Shown here piece after piece: positions 10,636 through 19,468 of a stretch of DNA of 64,000 nucleotides. Source of the DNA: Bradysia coprophila. Its lineage: Eukaryota > Arthropoda > Insecta > Diptera > Sciaridae. Where the stretch lies: assembly GCF_014529535.1 (NCBI RefSeq), contig NW_023503649.1:62001-126000 (forward strand), written 5' to 3'. Within the stretch, counting starts at the first letter, position 1; each line of letters starts with the position of its first letter. Under the pieces are notes generated by a model, which was not told where the DNA came from, made no database searches, and saw nothing but the letters and a program-made list of their open reading frames with translations. A program made the position numbers and the translations under genes.

Positions 10636-12296
10636 CTACAGCCAAGTCACAATGTAGTAGTTCTTTTTGCCTACTCTAAACAGTGTCAATCCATTTTCTA
10701 GCACATGTACGGAAGGCGATAGTACCTCAGCAATATTCTTCGTTTGATTCTGGTTGATGTAAAATCCACCGGCAGTGATTATTCTCATAGCGTCGCCTGA
10801 AAATCCATTTTGTAACAAGTTGAATATGAAAATAACACAGAATGCTCTTACGTTCGCTTGCAAAGCATTTGCATTTCATTGCAGCCTCTAAAATTGTCAT
10901 TCCTGGTGCGGGTAGAATTTCACATAAAGCAGCTCCTGCAAAACATTCCTTTACTTCATTTAGATTCAGTTTTCCCAGAGCTTCCACACTTCCTTTATAC
11001 AATGCCGATGAAATTGTTTCGGCCTTCTGAAGTCCGGTTTCTGTTCAAATGAACTTGTGAATTGAGTGCAACCATTCGCATAAAGCATGATACCTACCTC
11101 CATGTACAAGTAAAGTGATTTGTTGAGCTAACTTTTGCTGAGCTTGTCTGAGCTCAGGAACCTGTTTGTGTTGAACCATAATTTCGTCGATTTCTTTCAG
11201 TGGCAGTAACGTGAGCAATTTTAGTAGATTCTCCACTTCAGAATCAGCTATTCGTATGAAGAACTGATAGAACGAAAATGGTGATGTTTTGTCCTGGTCC
11301 AACCAAATGGCATTTCCAGCAGATTTTCCAAATTTGTTACCCTCCTCGTTCGTTATTAATGGCAAAGTTAATCCGTAAACTGACTTTTTGGCAGTACGAC
11401 CGATGAGTCTGTGACCTGCTACCAAATTTCCCATTTGATCACTTCCCCCAAGCTGGAATTGGCAGTCGTACTCTTTAAGCAAGTGCAACCAATCGTAAGC
11501 CTGAAAGACTTGATACGTGAATTCGGTGAAGCTCATTCCATCTCCCTGAAGACGCTGTTGAACAGATGACATCGTAATCATATCTCCTAAACGAAAATGC
11601 CGGCCAATGTTTGCAATAAACCCAACGACGCTTAAATTCCGATACCAATCAGCATTATTAACAATCCTGGAAGCAATTGTTGTTGAGTGTGATATTGCCA
11701 GAAATTCTTAGAAACAAACTTTCTTACTTGACTCTACTAAGTGCCGGTGCTGCCGATTTCTTGTTCCAGAAAAACTTTTCATGATTTTCGAATATCGTCT
11801 CGATTTGCCTTTGGATTGCACTCAAATTGTGTTCCACACTCGATACATCCATAAGACTCCGTTCGGAATTACGTCCAGATGGATCGCCGATTCGGCCAGT
11901 GGCACCGCCTAACTGAAAAACTATACAAATTAATTCCGTCAACTGCATCCAGTAACAGTGTTTACCAAAGCAATCGGTTGATGTCCTCCTCTTTGGCAAT
12001 GAATGAGACCCATTATGACCAATAAGTTGCCAACATGCAAACTGTCAGCGGTTGGATCGAATCCAGCATAAATGGTTTGCGGTTTTGTGATGAAACGTTT
12101 CCGAATTTCTGGTCTGGAAGTTGATAAATGTTAGGGTGATTATTGACATAGACAGAAGGTGATTTAAAACTCACTCAGCATTGCCGGGAAATAGAGCCTG
12201 AAAAAATCCTCTGTCGCTTAGGCTCAGAATATTTTTCCCGTGATGACAGCCCCGTATCTGTGTCACAAGTGGTTGATGCAACCTTTTTATAATCAT
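10636..12296 (-). CDS. YARS2: Mitochondrial tyrosyl-tRNA synthetase
   Basis: Six minus-strand exons (12296-12175, 12113-11966, 11912-11728, 11666-11098, 11040-10852, 10796-10636) join in frame into about 457 residues. Class I signatures are present: the HIGH-type motif in [13 protein letters not shown] and the KMSKS-type motif in [24 protein letters not shown] and [11 protein letters not shown] form the tyrosine and tRNA-binding core. The C-terminus has an S4-like end ([13 protein letters not shown]...YYIVTWL). The basic N-terminus, starting [11 protein letters not shown], fits a mitochondrial targeting peptide. The enzyme charges mitochondrial tRNA-Tyr in the matrix. It is divergent from MRPL39. 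Confidence 0.93.
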
Positions 12297-12570
12297 TTTT
12301 CCGTGTTCAGTCACTCCACAATCTTTGCCCGTTTATTTACTTTTGTGAGGTTAAGGTGTAGTGTTGTGAAATAATTGACTGTCAAACCGGCTGACGATCT
12401 GTCATAACATTGCTGGAAAATAGCTGCAAGTTTAATGGATTTGATGTGAAAAGTACTGTGTAACAAGCTAATAAGTGTATAAGTGCTGTGACAACATGCG
12501 ATAATTATCCAAAATTCAAGTCTCATTCACACACTTTCAATATTTCTTACAAGAAGCCGGCAAAATCCAA
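12297..12570. promoter_or_regulatory. Shared divergent promoter interval, YARS2 / MRPL39
   Basis: Only 274 bp separate the start codons of two divergently transcribed genes for mitochondrial translation. No other gene lies between them, so this interval must hold both 5' UTRs and probably a bidirectional promoter. I cannot pick out a specific factor site. The inference rests on spacing and orientation. Confidence 0.6.
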
Positions 12571-13740
12571 ATGGGATTCGTGAAGGCGATTTTATCCAAT
12601 CCTCACATTTTGTTTGGAGTAGCTAACAGATTAGTCAAGCCAGTTAGACTGCCAATCAGCAGATTCTATTCAACGGTACGTACGTGTGTACCTATTTCGT
12701 AAAGTTTCACTTCAACTACAATTCTTACACAAAGCAGCAGGATGACATCGATCAAAAGAAAGTAAGAAAACTGGCGAAAAAACTAGCTGTTGCTGCTTCT
12801 GAGCCACGCTTCTATCAAGCTCGTTCTAGCAAATGGACTGAGCTAAAGAAAAGATACGATCAAGAGGTGGCATCCAAAGAACAAGAAGTTATTCACGTAA
12901 CACTGCTTGATGGTAAGGTCGTCGAAGGATTTAGCTGGGATCTGACACCATTGCAAATAGCCCAGGACATTAGCCACGCACTGGTACAAGACGTGTACAT
13001 TGCTAAAATAAACGATCAACTGTGGGATTTTGAGCGACCATTGGAGGCTGACTGTAAAATTCAATTATTGAAATATGATTCTCAAGATGCTAAAACCGCA
13101 TTCTGGACGACAGCTGCATTTACTTTAGCCGAAGCATTGGAAAGATTATATTGTACAGATGATGGTGGTGTGGTGTGTAGTATCGGTTCCACGCAAAGTG
13201 GTTTCTATGCAGACATTCATTTGACAGCGAAAACGGTAATGAATTCAGATAATTTGTTGTCTATGGTAACATTAGCTCTACATCATTCACAACTCATATT
13301 CACAGATCAACAGAAAAGACATCGGTGCTATTGATGAGCAAATCGCTAAAATACTACAAAACCACAGCAAAGTCGAACGCATTGAGACTACGAAAAGTGA
13401 TGCAAATGAATTGTTTGCCTATAATCCGTTCAAATTGAAAGTGATCAGCGAACGTGTGTGTGATAGACTACCTATATACCGATGTGGCTGTTTCATTGAA
13501 ATCGTCGATACTCCACTTCTTCGTAAGAATAAAAATGTGAACACCATCAAGATACTAAAGGTAAATGGTAAACAGCAATCAATTGTGATGGAAACTTGTT
13601 TACCAATCTGTTGGTTTTGTTTCTTTTCGTAGATGGAGTCGGTACTTTGCAATGGCCAGCCCATACAACGCGTTCATGGTGTAGCTTTTCCATCGCACAA
13701 AGAATTGAAGGATTACCTTAAGCAGAATAAATTGACGTAG
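12571..13740 (+). CDS. MRPL39: Mitochondrial ribosomal protein L39
   Basis: Four exons: 12571-12675, about 12738-13235, 13306-13560 and 13633-13740. The exact start of exon 2 is ambiguous because of a CAGCAG repeat. The product, about 320 residues, begins with a basic targeting-type segment (MGFVKAIL...RFYST). A TGS domain (VTLLDGKVVEGFSWDLTPLQIA ..., then AKINDQLWDFERPL) and a degenerate threonyl/alanyl-tRNA synthetase second-additional-domain region (AFWTTAAFTLAEALERL, CGCFIEIVDTPLL, IQRVHGVAFPSHKEL) follow. It ends where the catalytic core of threonyl-tRNA synthetase would begin. That truncated ThrRS layout defines MRPL39, a large-subunit mitoribosome protein. A truncated ThrRS paralogue is less likely given the targeting peptide and the linkage to YARS2. 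Confidence 0.8.
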
Positions 13741-14390
13741 GATCTGTTATGAAATGTGAATAAACCGCTTCGTTTGGCCAATGCATATTACAAAGTCTGT
13801 CAAACGCTAATTCAACTTTTAGAAGAACGGTGGTCCAAGAAAAAAAGATCGTGATTGTAATCACAGTGTAATATTGTGGATGAAAGACTTCTGCCGCAAG
13901 GGTCTTTCCAGAAAAGTCACTGGGTTCTAGCCATTATAAAATTTATTCCAGCAATTATTTCACTTGTCAGGTCGTTCTAATAAAATGATTTTCTTAGATT
14001 TTCGAACTAGTGCAGCCCTACTATACTTTCAACTCGAAAGCCATGAATGAATGTAACAAGTGAATAGACACAAATTCAATATACTTTGTCAGTGTGGCAC
14101 TAAATTAATTTGCAATCCTTTCTCTGGATACATTCCGAACGCTCCAGTTTTCATTGCATTTGACTGTTCGGCTCAAATCGATAGTTCTTCAACGGATAGT
14201 ACACATTCAATTTAACGTTCATCAACGCAAATCGAGAGCCGATGCGTATCGATTCCGATTTGAACGGAAAAGGTGTAGTGGTCAAACGGTTAATCGAGGA
14301 TTTTTTTGCCTATTTGTTTCCACAAAAACATTTCTCATTTTGTTCTAAGTTAGTCAAACGTTTTTTTTTTTTTTTTGATATCGTGTGTGT
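13741..14390. other. Intergenic
   Basis: MRPL39 3' UTR followed by unique AT-rich sequence. No gene or clear repeat is seen. A 15-base T run lies near 14361. Confidence 0.4.
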
Positions 14391-14394
14391 CGCA

Positions 14395-14640
14395 ATGTTA
14401 TATCAATATGTTGGTGCTCTTATGCACAGTTGTTGTGATCATATTCTTCCTACATAACTAATAAACAACTAATATGGCTACTTCGAAGCAAAGGGAATTC
14501 CGTATTCCAAACCCATGTTCATCTTTGGTTCGCGAAAGGATTTCCTATTCCGAAACAAATCCATACTGACGGTGATTAAAGATTTCTACGACGAGTTTCC
14601 CAATGATAAGTATGAAGAGTGGTCATCTGTGTATTCCAAT
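14395..14640 (+). pseudogene. CYP9-like P450, 5' remnant
   Basis: Starting near 14408 a membrane-anchor-like frame reads MLVLLCTVVVIIFFLHN and then stops. In a shifted frame from about 14473 the sequence continues YFEAKGIPYSKPMFIFG, then RNKSILTVIKDFYDEFPNDKY. This is the N-terminal anchor and proline-rich hinge of insect CYP9/CYP6 P450s. It resembles the intact hinge (FFEKSGVPYLKPNFIFGNTW) of the P450 at 15604-17134 on the opposite strand. Stops and a frame change separate the two parts and nothing P450-like follows, so only the first ~90 codons survive, in broken form. Confidence 0.7.
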
Positions 14641-14980
14641 AAAAAAAAATCACAAATTTCCATTTTCGGCGGATGGTTGCACTGGTGCTCGGTGCGTCTA
14701 GTACCAAACGAACGAAGTTCTTCCGTACAACCATCCGACGCCATAATATCCAAGTTAAATGGAACGGAAGTTGGTCAAAATGTGGAAAATGTATTCCGAT
14801 TTTCTACTTAAAAAAAATCACAAATTTCCATTTTCGGCGGATGGTTGCACTGGTGCTCGGTGCGTCTAGTACCAAACGAACGAAGTTCTTCCGTACAACC
14901 ATCCGACGCCATAATATCCAAGTTAAATGGAACGGAAGTTGGTCAAAATGTGGAAAATGTATTCCGATTTTCTACTTAAA
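14641..14980 (+). repeat. Tandem ~168-bp duplication
   Basis: The block from the A-run at 14641 through TTTTCTACTT near 14808 is repeated almost exactly at 14809-14976, including TTTCGGCGGATGGTTGCACT and the following ~100 bases. The two copies look nearly identical, so the duplication is recent. Each copy is bounded by an A-rich tract that could have promoted slippage or unequal exchange. No function is recognised. Confidence 0.85.
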
Positions 14981-15294
14981 AAAAAAAAATCAGTCCAACT
15001 TTTACAACGATAAAACGCCTCAGTTTCTGAAAGCGTGGAAATAGCTTGACTCAGAAATTCATTGAAAATATTTTCTTGGTAATAAAAAAACAATTCCCTT
15101 CATCGAATCAACAATTTATTTTCAATTTTATATCCACTTCTCATTGCATACCAAATTTTAAGCATATTTTAGAAAAATAATTTGTTCCAAAGCACTTCAA
15201 GGCAAAGTGATTATAGTTTGCAAAAACTGTACTATTTTGTATGAAATTGTGTTTCAAAGTACCACTCATGCTTGAAGTACGTTATGTTTGGAAT

Positions 15295-15594
15295 TCAAAT
15301 TTTAAAATACACAGATTTTAAATTGGGTTCAAATTTTACCTCGCCAGTCTGTATACCGATTATATACTTGAAACATCGATAGACACAGTCCAGTGCCTGA
15401 TTATCACTGTCACATAAAACGGTTGCACTTTGCATGGCCGGATTTCGTAATTCCCGAAGGAAGTTGGGAACGGCACGGGAATGACATGGTGGTGCTGGGT
15501 CATAATAAATGGCATCTCTTTGTCCATTTATGTCTCGTACGGTATACACACAGATGTGCAGATTTAAACATTTGTCAGCTGCTTTTTTTGCCAT
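15295..15594 (-). CDS. Unrecognised ORF directly 3' of the broken P450
   Basis: A 99-codon ORF begins at the ATG at 15594, on the same strand and in the same frame as the P450 exon ending at 15604. It has a cysteine-rich, soluble-looking sequence (KCLNLHICVYTVRDINGQ ... DAIYYDPAPPCHSR ... DCVYRCFKYI) unlike any P450 C-terminus. One stop and a few codons separate the two ORFs. I do not recognise the family. It could be the end of an unrelated gene or transposon joined to the P450 by deletion, or a chance ORF. Confidence 0.3.
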   Translation of the reverse strand: MAKKAADKCLNLHICVYTVRDINGQRDAIYYDPAPPCHSRAVPNFLRELRNPAMQSATVLCDSDNQALDCVYRCFKYIIGIQTGEVKFEPNLKSVYFKI

Positions 15595-15603
15595 TTCGTT
15601 TTG

Positions 15604-17134
15604 TCACGACAAAGAACGAGACAAATTTGGTGTTCTGACCGCCCAGTTGCGCGGGCCTATACCTGGGATGTAAAATGCAGGGTTGATATTGGCACGATTC
15701 GCTTCGTTGAAACGCTCTGGATCAAACTTCTTTGGTTCTGGATAAATTAATGGATCGTTGTGGTAGGCGTGCAGAGGAGCCCATAGTTGTGTGCCCTTTT
15801 TAAATTTGATGAACCTGCCATCTACTAACAAATCAACATTCTTTGTACATAGGCGATCGATGAAAACAGCCGGTCCGCCAATCCGCAGTACTTCACTCGT
15901 AACCATATCCATGTAACGCATTTTTTGAAGAATTTCGTATGTGATATCCTTACCGTTCAGACTCTTCTCGGTTTCATGAATTTCTTCGGTCAATTTTTGC
16001 TGAACCTCTGGATTCAATACCATTTGATACGAAAAGGCAGTCATTACTTGGGTGACTGTATCGTAACCAGCCAAAAAAAATACAAAAGTTTGCGAAACCA
16101 ATTCATCGTCCGTCCAATTGCGATTTACCTTGGATTTCTTTACGTTCGACTCGACAGCTGTAGCAAAACCATCGGTAAACGTTTCCTTTTCTTCCTGATG
16201 CGACAACTCGCCATTCCTAGCCTTCATCAGCAAATCAATCATATCAGGACGGAAAATTTTCTCCTTACGCCTTGTCTGAATGTTTTTCAGCACCATGTCC
16301 GAGAAGAATCGTTTCACATCAGAGTCCAAATATTCGATACGGAAAAATTTCATTACCCCTGGTACCACCCGCTGAGCAACGAATTTTACATACGCTTTGA
16401 ACGTAGTCAAATTGGATACCTTTTTCCCGATACGGTAGAACTCGTTGTTCTTATCTACAAATGAATTGATTTTCAAACCAAATGCGCACGATGAAATTAC
16501 GTCGATTCCACTTCTTCCGAAGACATCGACCATTTCAACCGAAAATGCACTTTGTTCCGAATTTATATCCCGGATGTATTGCATGGTATCGCTGACACAC
16601 TCACGTAATAATTCAAACATCAATCGCATCTTGCTACCAGTAAATGCTGGGCTGAGGGTCGTTCGCATATCTCTCCATTTTTCGCCTTTCATTAAAAAGA
16701 GTGTCTGGCCGAACAGCGAATCCACCTCGCTGTCTATGATAAATTTGTGGTCTTCGAACGAATCGAATTCTTTAATGGAAATGTGTTTCAGAATCTCTGG
16801 ATCTCGGATCAGGTATATGGGTGTCATGAAATTAAAGAATCCACTGAGTCTGTGACGAGCATAAAATGCAATTGAATTGATACGCAAAAATCGATGTTGA
16901 AATTTCCAATACTTACTTAGCAGTTGGGTGCGCATTATACAAGTACTCGACAAATTCAGTTAGTGGAATTTTATTGAAAAAGAACTTCCAAGTGTTTCCG
17001 AATATAAAATTCGGCTTTAAATACGGAACACCACTTTTCTCGAAGAAGTCATCATTTTCAGTAGCCCATCTGTAGAATGAGTAAAGAATCAGCCCTAATC
17101 CAGTAAACAACAGCACGGTAGACGTTTCAAACAT
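15604..17134 (-). pseudogene. CYP9-like cytochrome P450 lacking the haem-ligand end
   Basis: Exon 1 (17134-16917) encodes the membrane anchor and hinge. Exon 2 (16849-15604) encodes about 415 codons with an open frame. Typical CYP9 features are present: the long helix-I region FFLAGYDTVTQ (usual AGxxT motif), EVLR of the ExxR motif, and the PERF motif (KKFDPERFNEANRANINP). Where the family has PFGIGPRNC(I/L)G with the haem-ligand cysteine, this copy reads YIPGIGPRNWAV and then diverges and stops. One codon after the proline is missing, the cysteine is replaced, and the last ~45 residues are absent. The open frame is long, so the loss looks recent. An intact P450 would be an ER-bound mono-oxygenase of xenobiotics or endogenous lipids. 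Confidence 0.82.
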
Positions 17135-17210
17135 TTTTGTGCAACACTCTTTAACGACCACTTTATAACTGATTATATCAATGCGAAACAGCAAAATGTT
17201 TGATTTACTA

Positions 17211-17360
17211 CACTCACGGAATTTTGAAAACCGACAAATTTTCTGTTTCTGTCTATTACTCGAGTTTTTGATTTCTCCATATAAAAATGTATGCAAGATT
17301 CACAGAAATCCAGTAAATCACAAAACAGAAAATGTGTCGGTTTTCAAAATTCCGTGAGTG
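17211..17360. mobile_element. 150-bp TIR element with TA target duplication
   Basis: A 38-bp inverted repeat (CACTCACGGAATTTTG at the left end, CAAAATTCCGTGAGTG at the right end) bounds 150 bp and is flanked by TA on both sides (17209-17210, 17361-17362). Arms differ at about one position. It is a small non-autonomous Tc1/mariner-type MITE. It lies 77 bp upstream of the P450 start codon, within the likely promoter. Confidence 0.85.
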
Positions 17361-18049
17361 TATATCAATTAAGCAATTGTTGGAGCGAAGCGTTTTCGGG
17401 TTTTCTAGTACATTGGTCAACATTGGTGACATTGGTTCGCAGGTGGTAGAAAAATTTATCTCAAGGGACTGTCAACTTATACTTTACAATAGAGTGTCAG
17501 GAGGAGTTCTTCTTTGTGAATTTTATCTTACACACGCTTATAAGTCTAGAACGCGACTCTATTCTCTAACCTAAATTTTTTGCAAATCAAAAAAAAAATA
17601 CTTTGAACGTGTCTGATAGATAGGCAAAGTCAATTCAATGAAATTTGTATCAAGTCAATTGAATCGCAATATTGATTTGACCATTGAGTGGCTTTATCAT
17701 TGCCGAATGGTTAATAAGTTGAATCATAATAAAATAGATTGATAAAATAGCAATAACATGAAATGCGAACCAGCAACAATTACTTCTTATCTGATCCTCT
17801 TGAATTTTATTTATTATTTATTTACCGAAACTGCGTAGTCATTCCAAACAAACTTTACTTGTAGTTTCTCAGTTTTTCCTTTAATTTCACTGTTTCGACT
17901 TGAAATATGTGAGATCTTAAAAAACGTTTGAAGATGAATTGAACGCCTACATGAAAATAGGTTCTTTTGCCGAGATTTTACTCGAAAAAACTTATGCTGG
18001 TTGGCCCAAAGTTTTACAGATTCATAAAATAATCTTCCCTAACGTGAGG
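17361..18049. other. Intergenic; start of segmental duplication copy A
   Basis: No gene is seen. From about 17824 onward the sequence parallels 23535-24690 (for example TTTCTCAGTTT followed by CCTTTAATTTCACTG, and GGTTCTTTTGCCGAG). This marks the beginning of segment A of the tandem duplication. Confidence 0.6.
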
Positions 18050-18825
18050 CCGAGGAAAACAAACCTTTATGGCCTCCTGATAAAAATTGTATATGGGTCC
18101 GATGCGATTCGAGTTGGTTTATGGGTAGCTCAAGGACGAAATATGTGAAAAAAGGCTGTGATTTTCCATACATTTTTTCCATTACTTTCTATGGAAAAAT
18201 TTTTTTAGCGACAATATCAAACTTTTTTGGTCCAGACAACTTAGATTAGATGCAAGAGCAACAAAAATGCGTTGTTTTCATTTTTTGGAATTTTTATATC
18301 GTCTGGGCACACCTAACAATATTGATATATACAAAAGTCGACAGATAATTTCCAAGTAATACAAAGTCAGGCGAAGTCACTCTTTAAATTAAGTGTTAGA
18401 TGTCGTTGTAAAGGTAATGACAGTTGCTTTCTAACGAGCCCACACACAATAAGTTTCAAGTTGGTGTCTTGACGTAACAGTCATTTGAAAATTGTCTGAG
18501 TTCACGACCCTGACATTTTTGCACCAAAATCGATTTCTATATAGCTTCAAAAAATTGTTTTCGAAAAAATTTCTTTTTGCGATGAAAGCTTATGCCATAA
18601 GCTCTCGTTAGATATGAATATATCCGATGCACATCCCATAAATGTTTTGGAAGAACCCAAAGACTGGTGGTTTTTCACATATTTCGTCCTTGAGCGAATA
18701 AATCAACTCGGATCACATCGGCCCCATATACATTTTTTATCAGTGGGTCATATAGGTTCGTTTTTCCCGGGGTCCGCCAACTTTGTCGAAACTTTTATTT
18801 TCCCATACGATTCTGGACCCCCCTA
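18050..18825. mobile_element. 776-bp non-autonomous TIR element with empty site
   Basis: GTGAGG is duplicated at both edges (18044-18049 and 18826-18831). The sister segment at 24679-24695 has the uninterrupted site (AACGTCAGGCTTAGCG). Near the ends an imperfect ~95-bp inverted repeat is visible (18062-18155 against 18667-18765; shared core GACGAAATATGTGAAAAA), but the outermost bases are not inverted. There is no coding capacity. Superfamily unknown. Confidence 0.8.
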
Positions 18826-18897
18826 GTGAGGCTTAGCGTATCTACGTTGCGGTAAAAAATTGATTGTGAGACTGGTGTGCAACAAAATATAAATTTT

Positions 18898-19459
18898 TTA
18901 ATTATCACTAGAAAATAGATTTACAAATCCAGCAACTTGTTTTGCAATAGAATCATTCGATTCGTTTATATCGATATCAATTACTTTATACTGTTTAGTG
19001 GCTGATTTTGTTGACGCAAGTCTTACTACTTGCAATTCGAATGAATAATTAGATACGCTGAGAAATCTCATCAACATTTCAGCAAAATTTTCAGTCGCGC
19101 GGCTTTTCGTTTGCATCTTTTCGTTGGTTAACACTAAAATTCGAATCTCCATCTTTGCATCCAGTGTTTGGAGCAATGACTGACGCAATTGCTCGAAAGT
19201 TGTATTATATCTAACGAATGCTACCAAATGAAACAGTTCCGAGCTTTCATAAAAAAGTCTTGACAACATCAATGGTACGATTTTTTCCGTAAAGCGCTGA
19301 TTTTCCTTGGCGCCAGACAAGTGTTCATCGAAAATGAAAACAGTTTGAATGGAATCCAGCTGACTGTCCGGATTGGATTTGAGACGAGTTATATCCTGTT
19401 TAATGCAAAATTGTTCTTAATTACGGTCATACTAAGTGGTCATCTTCTTGGTACTTACC
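18898..19459 (-). pseudogene. 3' part of the double-VWA gene (copy A), out of frame
   Basis: Reading leftward from 19459, a 63-bp GT..AG interval (19458-19396) separates IEKEL from DITRLKSNPDSQLDSIQTVFIFDEHL. A VWA-like second domain follows (IVPLMLSRLFYES, LVAFVRYNTTF, MEIRILVLTNEKMQ) up to a stop at 18898. Compared with copy B, an extra base about 10 codons before 19459 throws this part out of frame with the upstream ORF. The C-terminal end is also cut: after KQVAGFV it reads NLFSSDN and stops, whereas copy B goes on to a membrane segment. It is therefore probably not translated as part of the main protein. Confidence 0.7.
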
Positions 19460-19468
19460 AGTTCCTTT

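Noticed and set aside
16445-16855. 136-codon plus-strand ORF
   Set aside because: It is antisense to the P450 coding exon, which has clear family motifs on the minus strand.
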